Positions 7,985-16,521 of a stretch of DNA of 64,000 nt are shown one piece after another. Position numbers and translations under genes: made by a program. The DNA comes from Azospirillum brasilense (GTDB lineage Bacteria > Pseudomonadota > Alphaproteobacteria > Rickettsiales > UBA3002). The stretch spans positions 84,150 through 148,149 of the forward strand of contig QFOX01000001.1 in the NCBI GenBank assembly GCA_003241645.1, in the 5' to 3' direction. How positions within the stretch are numbered: the stretch's first letter is position 1; each line of letters begins with the position of its first letter. The notes under the pieces were generated by a model, which saw only the letters and a program-made list of their open reading frames with translations, was not told where the DNA came from and ran no database searches.

Positions 7985-9427
7985 ATGCGCTCGTTCCTTG
8001 CCCGAATCGCTGCCCTGTTCGCTGCCTACACGCTGGCCATGCAGCCGGTCTATGCGCAGCAATCCACCAATTTCTATGAAGCGCTTGGCTATCAGGGCGC
8101 GGCCCCCGGCGTGATCGATGTGGAGATCAACAAGGGTGCACCGCTGCGCCTGCCGTCGGCGGCGGCCTCGGTGGCCGTGGCCGACCCCGAGATCGCGGAT
8201 GTGCAGGTGATCTCGCCGAAAATGCTCTACGTGAATGGCCGCGGCATTGGTGAAACCAGCGTCATCGCGGTGGATGCCAGCGACAACATCATCCTCGAAT
8301 CCACCGTGAACGTGACCCACAACCTGTCGCGCCTGAAACGCGCGGCGGAGGAGCTTTCGCCGAATAACGACGTGGTCGCCACCAGCACCGACAATGCCAT
8401 TATCCTGAAGGGCAAGGTGGAATCACCCGTCGCCGCCGAGAAGATCCAGCGCATGGCGACCAGCTTCCTGCAGGGCGAAGGCCAGCAGGTCATCAACATG
8501 CTCGACACCTCGGCCACCGATCAGGTGATGCTGAAAGTGAAGATCGTGGAAGTGGCACGCAACGAGCTGAAGCGTTTCGGTATTAACTGGGAAAGCCTCA
8601 TCAACGCGGGCAGCGGCTTTGTGTTCGGCGTGGGGCAGGGGCGTGACTTCGTGAATGACACGAACGGTTACGTGCGCGGCACCAATGGCGATAACAGCCT
8701 GTTCGCGGGCTATCGCGGGTCGGATGCGAACATCAACGCTGCCATTGACGCGCTGGAGCAGGACGGGCTCATCAGCGTGCTGGCCGAGCCGAACCTGACG
8801 ACGCGTTCGGGCACCGCGGCGAACTTCCTCGCAGGCGGGGAATACCCCATTCCCGTTCCGGGGCAGAATGGCACCGTGACCATCGAATACCGCCAGTTCG
8901 GCGTGAGCCTGCAATTCACCCCGGTGGTGCTGTCGCCGGAGAAGATCAGCCTCAGCGTGCTGCCTGAGGTGAGCGCGCTTTCCATGGCGAATGCGGTGAC
9001 GCTGAATGGCACGACCGTGCCGGGCCTGACCACGCGCCGTGCTTCCACCACGGTGGATCTGGGCACGGGCCAGAGCTTCGCCATTGCCGGGCTGCTGCGC
9101 AACGACCAGGGCACCTCGGTGGATAAATTCCCGTTCCTTGGTGATGTGCCGGTGCTGGGTGCGCTGTTCCGCTCCAGCGAATTCCAGAACAACCAGACCG
9201 AGCTGGTCATTCTGGTGACGCCGTACATCGTGAAACCCGTGGATAAGCCGGAGCTGCTCGCCACCCCGCTGGATGGGCACAAGCCCGCGACGGATGGCGA
9301 ACGCATCCTGCTGGGGCGGTTGCACAACGAAACACCGAAATACAAGAACTCTGCCAAGCCAGAGGTCACCACGCCTGCGAGCGCGTTCGACGGCATTGGT
9401 GGTCAGGCTGGCTTCCTCATTCGATAG
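7985..9427 (+). CDS. cpaC: Flp pilus outer-membrane secretin CpaC/RcpA
   Basis: CpaC forms the outer-membrane ring through which the Tad pilus passes. The 480-residue protein has a signal peptide (RIAALFAAYTLAMQPVYAQ), a pilus-type N-terminal domain with DPEIADVQVISPKMLYV, a BON-like region, and a secretin domain. The secretin signature shows in VLAEPNLTTRSGTAANFLAGGE and the late motif TELVILVTPYIVKP. The start at 7985 follows the cpaB stop by one base. The N-terminal BON-like stretch and the C-terminal extension after the secretin domain are both usual for this family. Confidence 0.95.
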   Translation: MRSFLARIAALFAAYTLAMQPVYAQQSTNFYEALGYQGAAPGVIDVEINKGAPLRLPSAAASVAVADPEIADVQVISPKMLYVNGRGIGETSVIAVDASDNIILESTVNVTHNLSRLKRAAEELSPNNDVVATSTDNAIILKGKVESPVAAEKIQRMATSFLQGEGQQVINMLDTSATDQVMLKVKIVEVARNELKRFGINWESLINAGSGFVFGVGQGRDFVNDTNGYVRGTNGDNSLFAGYRGSDANINAAIDALEQDGLISVLAEPNLTTRSGTAANFLAGGEYPIPVPGQNGTVTIEYRQFGVSLQFTPVVLSPEKISLSVLPEVSALSMANAVTLNGTTVPGLTTRRASTTVDLGTGQSFAIAGLLRNDQGTSVDKFPFLGDVPVLGALFRSSEFQNNQTELVILVTPYIVKPVDKPELLATPLDGHKPATDGERILLGRLHNETPKYKNSAKPEVTTPASAFDGIGGQAGFLIR

Positions 9428-9436
9428 GAGAGGCCC

Positions 9437-9787
9437 ATGCGCCATGTGATGCTGCTGATCGCCTGCCTTGGCCTTGCGGCGTGCAGTGATTTCGAGCCAC
9501 GCGAAAAAGTTGCCGACGTGGACCCGGACACGGGCTGGGTCGTGCCGCCCTATCCCTGCCCGGACTGGAGCCAGGACGCCACCGTGAATTACGACAACAG
9601 CCTGCACAGCAATTATGGCTGCGCGGTGAACAATAACCTCGCTGTGCAGCTGGCCGATCCGTGGGACCTGAAAGAGGGCCGCGGCAGCGACACCGGCAAC
9701 ACCGATATGGGGGTGCTGACCATCGAGCGTTACCGCGCCGGGGAGATCCCCGTTCCACTCACCCCCATGCAGGATAACGGCCAATAA
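9437..9787 (+). CDS. cpaD: CpaD-like pilus lipoprotein, very short form
   Basis: The 116-residue protein starts with a lipoprotein signal ending LGLAAC. The middle carries CPDWSQD, NSLHSNYGCAVNNNLAVQLADPWDL and KEGRG, which correspond to the conserved CPDW, N-x-D-x-G-C and ADP-DL-xGR motifs of CpaD. CpaD proteins that I know are usually about 200 residues or more, so this one keeps the conserved core and lacks most of the N-terminal half. GGAGAGG lies just upstream, and the gene is nine bases after cpaC and one base before cpaE. It probably supports secretin assembly. Confidence 0.82.
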   Translation: MRHVMLLIACLGLAACSDFEPREKVADVDPDTGWVVPPYPCPDWSQDATVNYDNSLHSNYGCAVNNNLAVQLADPWDLKEGRGSDTGNTDMGVLTIERYRAGEIPVPLTPMQDNGQ

Positions 9788-9788
9788 C

Positions 9789-11006
9789 ATGACCAGTCCC
9801 TCCGGCAGCCTTGGCACCACGCACCTGCTTGCCTATGTCAGCAACGGCGAATCTGCGGCCAGCATCCGCGCGCTGATGAACCGCCAGAATATCACCGATT
9901 TCGCCGTGGAGCCGGGCACCGCCACGGAAGCCACTGAATACCTGAAGACCCATGCCAGCCCGCAGATCCTGATCGTGGAAGTCCCCTCGTCGGACGCGGC
10001 ACCGAAAATGCTGGATGCACTGGCCGACGTGGTGCACCCGGCGACGCGTGTGATCGTCACCGGCACGGTGGACACGTTCAGCTTCTACCACTGGCTGATG
10101 GGCCTTGGCATCCACGACTATTTGCTGTCGCCGTTCAACGAGCAGCAGCTTGCCTCGGCGCTCAGCAAGGGGGCGGCCGGCAGCAGCGCGCCGGCGAACG
10201 ATGCACCGTCGCCCGAGGCGCGCAAGATCGTCGCCTTCGTGGGCACGCGCGGCGGGGTGGGCACCACCAGCCTTGCGACCGCTTCGGCCTGCATGCTGGC
10301 CGAGGAATTCGGCAGACAGACCGCGCTGATCGACCTTGATCCGCAATTCGGCAGTGCCGCGCTGGCACTGGACCTTGAGCCCAGCCGCGGCATGCGCGAC
10401 GCGCTGGAGAAGCCCGATCGCATCGACACGCTGTTCCTTGAGCGCGTGATGATGAAGCCCTACCCCAAACTTTCGGTGCTGGGCGCCGAAGAGCCCTTCG
10501 CCGACAGCGTGAACATCCACCCCGAGGCGGGCGCGTTATTGTTCGGCGCGCTGCGCGAGAAATTCCCCCTCTGCGTGGTGGATGTGCCGCGCCAGCTCAC
10601 CCCGCTCACGCGCTATGTGCTGGCCCATGCCGACCATGTGGTGCTGGTGACCGAGCCGGGCATTCTTGGCCTGCGTGACGCGCTGCGCCTGCGCGACTTG
10701 CTGGTGCAAACGCTGAAACGCCCGGCACCCACGGTGCTCATCAACCGCGACGGCATGGCCAGCAAGCAGCAACCCTCGCGCACGGAATATGCGAAACATC
10801 TCGGCGCGACACCGGCGGCGTATGTTCCGTTCCATGAAGAAATCATCGGCGCCACTGCCCGTGGTGAAACGCTGCACGACCACGCCAAGCTGCAGCCGGT
10901 GGTAACGCCGCTGCGCCAGTTCCTGCAAACGCTGCTGGGCGATGCGCCGGATGCTGCCGACGCGAAACCTGCTTCGAAACGTGGTTTCCTGAAAGGGCGC
11001 AAGTGA
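9789..11006 (+). CDS. cpaE: Pilus assembly ATPase CpaE/TadZ (MinD-like)
   Basis: CpaE/TadZ localises the Tad machine to the pole. The 405-residue protein has an N-terminal receiver-like domain (residues ~10-130, with YLLSPFNEQQLASAL at its end) and a MinD/ParA-type ATPase domain. The deviant Walker A motif is VGTRGGVGTTSLA near residue 153 and is followed by ALIDLDPQFGSAAL. The receiver domain has no obvious phospho-acceptor aspartate in its normal context, which is usual for TadZ. The stop overlaps the cpaF start by one base. Confidence 0.93.
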   Translation: MTSPSGSLGTTHLLAYVSNGESAASIRALMNRQNITDFAVEPGTATEATEYLKTHASPQILIVEVPSSDAAPKMLDALADVVHPATRVIVTGTVDTFSFYHWLMGLGIHDYLLSPFNEQQLASALSKGAAGSSAPANDAPSPEARKIVAFVGTRGGVGTTSLATASACMLAEEFGRQTALIDLDPQFGSAALALDLEPSRGMRDALEKPDRIDTLFLERVMMKPYPKLSVLGAEEPFADSVNIHPEAGALLFGALREKFPLCVVDVPRQLTPLTRYVLAHADHVVLVTEPGILGLRDALRLRDLLVQTLKRPAPTVLINRDGMASKQQPSRTEYAKHLGATPAAYVPFHEEIIGATARGETLHDHAKLQPVVTPLRQFLQTLLGDAPDAADAKPASKRGFLKGRK

Positions 11007-12406
11007 TGTTCGGCCGCCGCCAGGACCAACCCGGTGCCCCGGCGCCCAGCCCTGAAAGCACCGCCACCAGCGCGGCCGCTCCTGCGCCTGCTGCGGCCCC
11101 GGTGGCCGAGCCCGGCGAACCCGCCACCACGGCGTTCGCGCCGCCGGTGAGCGACGCGATGCGCCAGACCAAGGAGCATATCTACAACCGGCTGATGGAA
11201 CAGATCGACCTGCAGACCGCCAGTCGCCTGCCGGAAGAGGAACTGCGCCGCCAGATCGTGGACGTGATCGGTGAGATCGTGATCGAGGAGAAACTCGCGA
11301 TCAACCAACTGGAGCAGCAAATGCTCGCCGGCCAGATCGTGGACGACATGATCGGCCTCGGCCCGCTGGAGCCGCTGCTGAAGGACGAGGCCGTGACCGA
11401 CATCATGGTCAATGGCCCGTTCCAGATCTATGTGGAGCGCAAAGGCAAACTCACGCTCACCGACATCCAGTTCCGCAACAATGAACATGTGATGAACATT
11501 GCCCAGCGCATTGTGACCGCCGTGGGCCGCCGGGTGGATGAATCCAGCCCCATCTGCGATGCGCGCCTGAAAGACGGCAGCCGCGTGAACGTGATCGCGC
11601 CGCCGCTGTCGCTGAAAGGCTGCAGCATTTCCATTCGTAAATTCTCGAAGAAAAAGATCACGCTGGACGTGATGGCCGCGCAAGGCAACATCTCCGAGCC
11701 GGTGTGCAAACTGTTGAAGATCGCGGGTGCCTGCCGCCTCAACATCATCGTCTCAGGTGGTACCGGTTCGGGCAAGACCACGCTGCTGAACGCGCTGTCG
11801 CGCATGATCGACCATGGCGAACGCGTGGTGACGATTGAGGATGCGGCCGAGCTGCAATTGCAGCAGCCGCACGTGGTGCCGCTCGAGACCCGGCCGAAGA
11901 ACCTTGAGGGTGACGGCGAGATCACCATGCGCGATTTGGTGAAGAACGCGCTGCGCATGCGGCCGGACCGTATCATCCTTGGTGAGGTGCGCGGCGGCGA
12001 GGCGATCGACCTGCTGCAGGCCATGAACACCGGCCACGATGGTTCGCTCGGCACGCTGCACGCCAACAACCCGCGCGAGGCGCTCACCCGCCTTGAGAAC
12101 ATGGTGAACATGAGTGGGCTGAAGCTGCCCAGCCACGCCATTCGCCACCAGATCTCGAGCGCGGTGCAGCTGATCGTGCAGATCCAGCGCATGCGCGACG
12201 GCATGCGCCGCATCACCCACGTCACGGAAGTGATGGGCATGGAAGGCGACGTGATCATTACGCAGGACCTGTTCACCTTCCAGTTCCAGGGCGAGGACGA
12301 ACACGGCAAACTGATTGGTGAATTCAAATCCTCGGGCCTGCGCCCCAACTTCACGCCGCAGGCGGCCTATTTCGGGCTGGATAAAGCCTTGCTGGAAATC
12401 ATCTGA
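11006..12406 (+). CDS. cpaF: Pilus assembly ATPase CpaF/TadA
   Basis: CpaF is the cytoplasmic secretion ATPase that powers Tad pilus assembly. After a proline/alanine-rich N-terminal 50 residues come the conserved helical domain and the type II/IV secretion ATPase core: Walker A IVSGGTGSGKTTLLNAL, the acidic VVTIEDAAELQL, LVKNALRMRPDRIILGEVRG and a histidine-box SLGTLHANNPREAL. The length of 466 residues is typical. I prefer ATG 11006, which overlaps the cpaE TGA, over the GTG three bases earlier. Confidence 0.96.
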   Translation: MFGRRQDQPGAPAPSPESTATSAAAPAPAAAPVAEPGEPATTAFAPPVSDAMRQTKEHIYNRLMEQIDLQTASRLPEEELRRQIVDVIGEIVIEEKLAINQLEQQMLAGQIVDDMIGLGPLEPLLKDEAVTDIMVNGPFQIYVERKGKLTLTDIQFRNNEHVMNIAQRIVTAVGRRVDESSPICDARLKDGSRVNVIAPPLSLKGCSISIRKFSKKKITLDVMAAQGNISEPVCKLLKIAGACRLNIIVSGGTGSGKTTLLNALSRMIDHGERVVTIEDAAELQLQQPHVVPLETRPKNLEGDGEITMRDLVKNALRMRPDRIILGEVRGGEAIDLLQAMNTGHDGSLGTLHANNPREALTRLENMVNMSGLKLPSHAIRHQISSAVQLIVQIQRMRDGMRRITHVTEVMGMEGDVIITQDLFTFQFQGEDEHGKLIGEFKSSGLRPNFTPQAAYFGLDKALLEII

Positions 12407-13380
12407 TGCCGGCGTTGCTACAGTCGGTGGAACTGTGGATCGGCCTTGCCGTGCTGCTCATGCTGGCGCTGCTGCTGGGCAGTGGGCGCGGCGAGAAGAA
12501 GAAACAAGCCGCGCGGCTGGCCCGCATTACCCGCAGCACCAGCGCGGCTAAGGTCACGGACCCCGCGCAGACCCTGCGCAAACGCGACCCGAATGCCGAC
12601 AGCAAATTCGGGCAGGCCATTGCGCATATCTCGTTCGTGGAGCGCTTGCAGGCGCGGCTGGAAGCGGGGGGCATGGTGCTCACGCCGCAGCAATTCCTTG
12701 TGCGTTGCGGCTTCATTGGGCTGGGTGGCATGGTGTTCCTGCTGGTGCTTGGCAAGCCCGCGCTGCTGGCGCTGCTGGTCGGCATCATCCTTGGGCTGGG
12801 GCTGCCGCATCTGTACGTGAAGCGGCGCATCCGCAAGCGCCAATTGCAGTTCCTCAAACTGTTCCCGGAAGCGATCGACCTCATTGTGCGTGGCCTGCGC
12901 GCGGGCCTGCCCGTGGCGGAGTCGTTCATTGTGGTGAGTCGTGAAATTCCTGACCCCGTGGGCCGGGTGTTCTTCACCCTCAGCCAGCAGACCGGGCTGG
13001 GCGTACCCATGGAAAAAGCACTGGCCGACACCGCCGCCAAGCTGGACATGACCGAGTTCAATTTCTTCGTGACGACCATTATTTTGCAGCGCGAAACGGG
13101 TGGCAACCTTGGTGAGATCCTCAGCAACCTCAGTCAGGTGCTGCGCGACCGGCAGATGATGAAGCTGAAGATCGGTGCGCTCTCGTCGGAAGCGCGGGCG
13201 AGTGGCTACATCGTAGGCTCGCTGCCCATTTTCGTGTTCAGCATCCTGTCCGTCATTTCGCCGGAGTACCTGAACCCGCTCTATGATGATTTCCGCGGCA
13301 ATATCTCGCTTGCCGTGGCCATTGGCATGATGGTGTTCGGCGCGTTCGTGATGAAACGCATGACACAGATGGAAATCTAG
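12406..13380 (+). CDS. tadB: Tad inner-membrane protein TadB
   Basis: TadB and TadC form the inner-membrane platform of the Flp pilus machine. The 324-residue protein has an N-terminal membrane segment, a second pair of hydrophobic segments around residues 98-140, a T2SF-type cytoplasmic domain (FPEAIDLIVRGLRAGLPV and ERETGGNL-like LQRETGGNLGEILSNLS), and a C-terminal membrane pair. ATG 12406 overlaps the cpaF TGA, indicating translational coupling. Confidence 0.95.
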   Translation: MPALLQSVELWIGLAVLLMLALLLGSGRGEKKKQAARLARITRSTSAAKVTDPAQTLRKRDPNADSKFGQAIAHISFVERLQARLEAGGMVLTPQQFLVRCGFIGLGGMVFLLVLGKPALLALLVGIILGLGLPHLYVKRRIRKRQLQFLKLFPEAIDLIVRGLRAGLPVAESFIVVSREIPDPVGRVFFTLSQQTGLGVPMEKALADTAAKLDMTEFNFFVTTIILQRETGGNLGEILSNLSQVLRDRQMMKLKIGALSSEARASGYIVGSLPIFVFSILSVISPEYLNPLYDDFRGNISLAVAIGMMVFGAFVMKRMTQMEI

Positions 13381-13389
13381 GGAGGGCGC

Positions 13390-14385
13390 ATGCAGAAAGG
13401 CCAAGCACTGCGCCTGGAAGACCTGCTGCCCGCCGGCATGGGGCTGGACGAGCTGCTGATCCTGCTCGCCGCGGTGGCGGTGTTCATGATCATCTGGTCC
13501 ATCGGCCAGATCTTCTTTGTGCGCGATCCGTTCGGTGCCCGGCTGAAAGCCGTGGCCGCACGCCGTGCCGAGCTGAAAGGCGAGATGCTGGGGCCGAAAC
13601 GCCGCCGCCGTTCGAACAATGACGAGACCATGCATTTCGTGCGGCGGGTGGTGCTGCGCCTGAAATTGCTGCAGCAGCACCAGGGCGGCGTGCTGCAAAA
13701 AAAACTCACGCAGGCGGGCTACCGCAGCAAAGACGCCATCATTGTGTTCGCGTTCGCCAAGCTGGTGATGCCGTTTGCCGGGCTCGCCACCGGCATCCTG
13801 CTATGCGGCATCGACTGGGCGCATCCGTTCGAACTGAAGCAGGGCAAGGGCTGGCTCATTTTGTTGGGCTGCGGTTATTTCGGCGCGCGCCTGCCGGAGA
13901 TCATCGTGGCGAACCAGAAGGGCAAGCGCCACGCATCCATTCGCAAGGCATTGCCGGATGCGCTGGATTTGATGATGATCTGCGCCGAGGCAGGCCTGTC
14001 GCTCGCCGCGGCGCTGGACCGCGTGGCGCGTGAGCTGGGCCGGGTGAGCCCCGAACTGGCCGAGGAATTCACCCTGACCTCGGTGGAGCTTGGCTTCCTG
14101 CCCGACCGCGCGACCGCGCTGAAGAATCTCGGCGAACGCTGCGACGTGAAAGAGGTGCGTGGCTTCGTGAACGTGATCGCGCAGACCGAGAAATACGGCA
14201 CGCCCATTGCGCAGGCGCTGCGCGTGCTGAGTCAGGAATTCCGCATGGAGCGCATGCTGCGCGCCGAGCAGAAAGCGGCGCGCCTGCCCGCGCTGATGAC
14301 GGTGCCGATGATCGTGTTCATCCTGCCCACGCTGTTCATCGTGGTGATGGCGCCGGCGGTCATTCAGGTGCTGGATAATTTCTAG
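13390..14385 (+). CDS. tadC: Tad inner-membrane protein TadC
   Basis: This is the second platform protein, 331 residues. It has an N-terminal membrane helix (LLILLAAVAVFMIIW), a second hydrophobic pair in the middle, the T2SF domain with ALPDALDLMMICAEAGLSLAAAL and VIAQTEKYGTPIAQALRVL, and a final membrane helix. GGGAGG lies six bases before the ATG. It ends three bases before the stop of the convergent tadD-like gene, so there is no room for a terminator between them. Confidence 0.95.
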   Translation: MQKGQALRLEDLLPAGMGLDELLILLAAVAVFMIIWSIGQIFFVRDPFGARLKAVAARRAELKGEMLGPKRRRRSNNDETMHFVRRVVLRLKLLQQHQGGVLQKKLTQAGYRSKDAIIVFAFAKLVMPFAGLATGILLCGIDWAHPFELKQGKGWLILLGCGYFGARLPEIIVANQKGKRHASIRKALPDALDLMMICAEAGLSLAAALDRVARELGRVSPELAEEFTLTSVELGFLPDRATALKNLGERCDVKEVRGFVNVIAQTEKYGTPIAQALRVLSQEFRMERMLRAEQKAARLPALMTVPMIVFILPTLFIVVMAPAVIQVLDNF

Positions 14386-14388
14386 CGG

Positions 14389-15216
14389 TTAGTTCGCCTG
14401 CCGCACCGGCACGGGGGCCACCGGCGCAAGCACGGCCTTGCCGCTGTCGTCGCGCCCGGCAATGTATTGCGCAAGGCGTTTCAGGCTGGCCTGGCGTTCT
14501 TCCTCGCTCATCTCACCGGCTACCAGCTCTTTCGCTTCGGTGTGGCGGCCCAGCATGCCATAGGCAAGCGCAAGGTTGTGGCGCGTCACCGGTGAGGCTC
14601 CTTCGGCCAGCGCTTCCGTCTTCAGCAGTTCCGCAGCCTTGTCGGGCTTGTTATCCAGCAGGTAGGACATGGCAAGGTTGGTGCGCACGGGCGCAAGATC
14701 CGCATCCGGATTCAGGCTGAGCGCGCGCAGGTAGGCCACTTGCGCCGCGGCATGCTGGCGCAGCATGTCATGCGCGATGCCCTTGCCCGAGAGCAGGTCG
14801 AGGCTTTGCGGCTGGGTGTCCAGCCCGCGCTCGAACACGCGCAGCGCATCCGCCGGGCGGTTCTCGTTCAGGTAGAGCTTGCCCAGCGAGTAATTCACCG
14901 CCACATGGCCGGGCTGGAAGATCGCCGCGCGCTCCAGCACGTCGCGCGCTTTGGCGGGCTGGTTCTGTTTCAGGTACAGATCGGCCAGCGCCAGATGCGC
15001 ATCCACATGGCCTTTGCTGGCGGCCACCGCATTCATGTAGCTTTGTTCGGCCTGCGCGAATTCGTTGCGCGACGCGGCGGCCTGACCGGTTGTCATCAGC
15101 GCCTGTTCGCGGCCGCTCATGGGCCCGAGCGTGCTCACATCCACCGCGCCGGGTGCATCGCCCATGCTGCAGGCAGCGAGGCTGATGGCAAATAGTGCGA
15201 GGGCGATATGGCGCAT
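14389..15216 (-). CDS. tadD: TadD-like TPR lipoprotein
   Basis: The 275-residue product begins with a lipoprotein signal ending ISLAAC (Cys ~15), followed by tandem tetratricopeptide repeats. These appear as QAEQSYMNAVAASKGHVDAH, KARDVLERAAIFQPGHVAVN, ALRVFERGLDTQPQSLDLL and AQVAYLRALSLNPDADLAP. In Tad loci such a protein is TadD, a pilotin-like factor that helps secretin assembly. Here it is inverted relative to the rest of the locus, sitting tail to tail with tadC. ATG 15216 has GGGAGAG upstream; the longer open frame to 15462 is not supported. Confidence 0.85.
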   Translation of the reverse strand: MRHIALALFAISLAACSMGDAPGAVDVSTLGPMSGREQALMTTGQAAASRNEFAQAEQSYMNAVAASKGHVDAHLALADLYLKQNQPAKARDVLERAAIFQPGHVAVNYSLGKLYLNENRPADALRVFERGLDTQPQSLDLLSGKGIAHDMLRQHAAAQVAYLRALSLNPDADLAPVRTNLAMSYLLDNKPDKAAELLKTEALAEGASPVTRHNLALAYGMLGRHTEAKELVAGEMSEEERQASLKRLAQYIAGRDDSGKAVLAPVAPVPVRQAN

Positions 15217-15380
15217 AGGTCTCTCCCGGATGTTGCGGTAATGTAGCGCGATTGCCCCGCCGTGACAATGGTGAAACATGCGTGGCGTTTGTCTAAAATT
15301 GTAGCGTAAAACAGCGTGTTGCGCGCGCAATAACGCTGACTTGCCCGCGGCGTTGTGGTATAAGGTAGCCGGGGGTTCGC

Positions 15381-15959
15381 GTGCGGACATGCAAGGGGAT
15401 AGGCTGGCGGTTACTGCGCGCGCGCGATGGCGTGAGCGCGATGGAGTTCGCCATGCTGGCACCGGTGCTGCTGCTGCTGATCTTCGGCGTCATTGAATTT
15501 TCGCTCATCATGCTGGTGTCGAACATCCTTGAGAACGCGACGAGCATTTCCTCGCGCCTCGGCAAGACCGGCTACGCGCAAAGCGGCCTCAGCCGCGAAG
15601 ACACCATCCGTCAATCCATCGAGCAGCGGGCCGGTGGGCTGGTCGATCCACAGAAGCTCAGCATCACCTCGAAATATTACGCGCAGTTCGACCAGATCGG
15701 CGACGCCGAGCCGTGGAACGACAGCAACGGCAACGGCGTGGCCGAGGTCGGTGAGTACAACGACATCAACGGCAACGGCCAGTACGATGCGGATATGGGC
15801 CTCGCCGGCTATGGCGACGCCGAGGATATCGTGGTCTACACCGTGCATTACCCGTGGAATGTGCTCACCCCGTTCATGCGCGAACTCATTGGCGATGCGC
15901 AGGGGAATTTCCCCATCGAAACGCACGCCGTGGTAAAGAACGAGCCCTACGATGGTTAG
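15381..15959 (+). CDS. tadE: TadE-like pseudopilin with a calcium-loop-like insert
   Basis: The 192-residue protein has a TadE-type N-terminus, SAMEFAMLAPVLLLLIFGVI, with the conserved glutamate after the processing site, followed by one membrane helix. The C-terminal part contains two adjacent aspartate/asparagine/glycine loops, NDSNGNGVAEVGEY and NDINGNGQYDAD, which look like EF-hand or dockerin calcium loops. I know of no such loops as a standard TadE feature. The GTG at 15381 is the likely start; no stronger start lies before the helix. It overlaps tadF by eight bases. Confidence 0.82.
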   Translation: MRTCKGIGWRLLRARDGVSAMEFAMLAPVLLLLIFGVIEFSLIMLVSNILENATSISSRLGKTGYAQSGLSREDTIRQSIEQRAGGLVDPQKLSITSKYYAQFDQIGDAEPWNDSNGNGVAEVGEYNDINGNGQYDADMGLAGYGDAEDIVVYTVHYPWNVLTPFMRELIGDAQGNFPIETHAVVKNEPYDG

Positions 15960-16512
15960 GTGGATCAAACAGTTCGCCCGCGCGCAGCACGGCATGGCCG
16001 TGGTGGAATTCGCGCTGGTGCTGCCCATGCTGATGACCATGTTCTATGGCTGCATCGAGATCACGCGCTACATCCTGGTGGTGCAGAAGGTCGAGAAGCT
16101 CGCGCACACGGTATCCGACGTGACGGCACAGTCGCGCGTGGTGACCACCGCCAGCCTCAACCAGCTGCTGGATGCGACCAGCGACATCATGAACCCGTTC
16201 GGCACCGGGGCGAACAGCCGCGTCATCATCAGCTCGTTGTATCGCCCGCCGGGCACCACCAGCACCGCCAGCGTGAACTGGCGGCATTTCGGCGGCGGCA
16301 CGCTCACCGCCACCAGCCAACTGGGCGATGTGGGCACCACGCCCACCATGCCCGGCGGCTTCACCTTCAACGAGCGTGAGAACGTCATCGCGGCGGAGGT
16401 GTATTTCCAATTCTCGCCGCTGGTGAGCAACCGCTTCTTCGGCACCACCACGGTGTACCGGAGTGCGTTCTACAAACCGCGCCTTGGCGCGCTCACTGCC
16501 ACCCCGTCATAG
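15952..16512 (+). CDS. tadF: TadE/TadF-family pseudopilin
   Basis: The 186-residue protein begins with FARAQHGMAVVEFALVLPML followed by a hydrophobic helix, the TadE/TadF hallmark with the key glutamate in VVEFAL. The remainder is an extracellular domain with few cysteines. Pseudopilins TadE and TadF are made as prepilins and help Flp pilus assembly. The start overlaps the tadE stop, and the stop is nine bases before tadG, so the three genes form one unit. Assignment to TadF and not a second TadE rests on order. Confidence 0.8.
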   Translation: MVRWIKQFARAQHGMAVVEFALVLPMLMTMFYGCIEITRYILVVQKVEKLAHTVSDVTAQSRVVTTASLNQLLDATSDIMNPFGTGANSRVIISSLYRPPGTTSTASVNWRHFGGGTLTATSQLGDVGTTPTMPGGFTFNERENVIAAEVYFQFSPLVSNRFFGTTTVYRSAFYKPRLGALTATPS

Positions 16513-16521
16513 GAGGGGACC

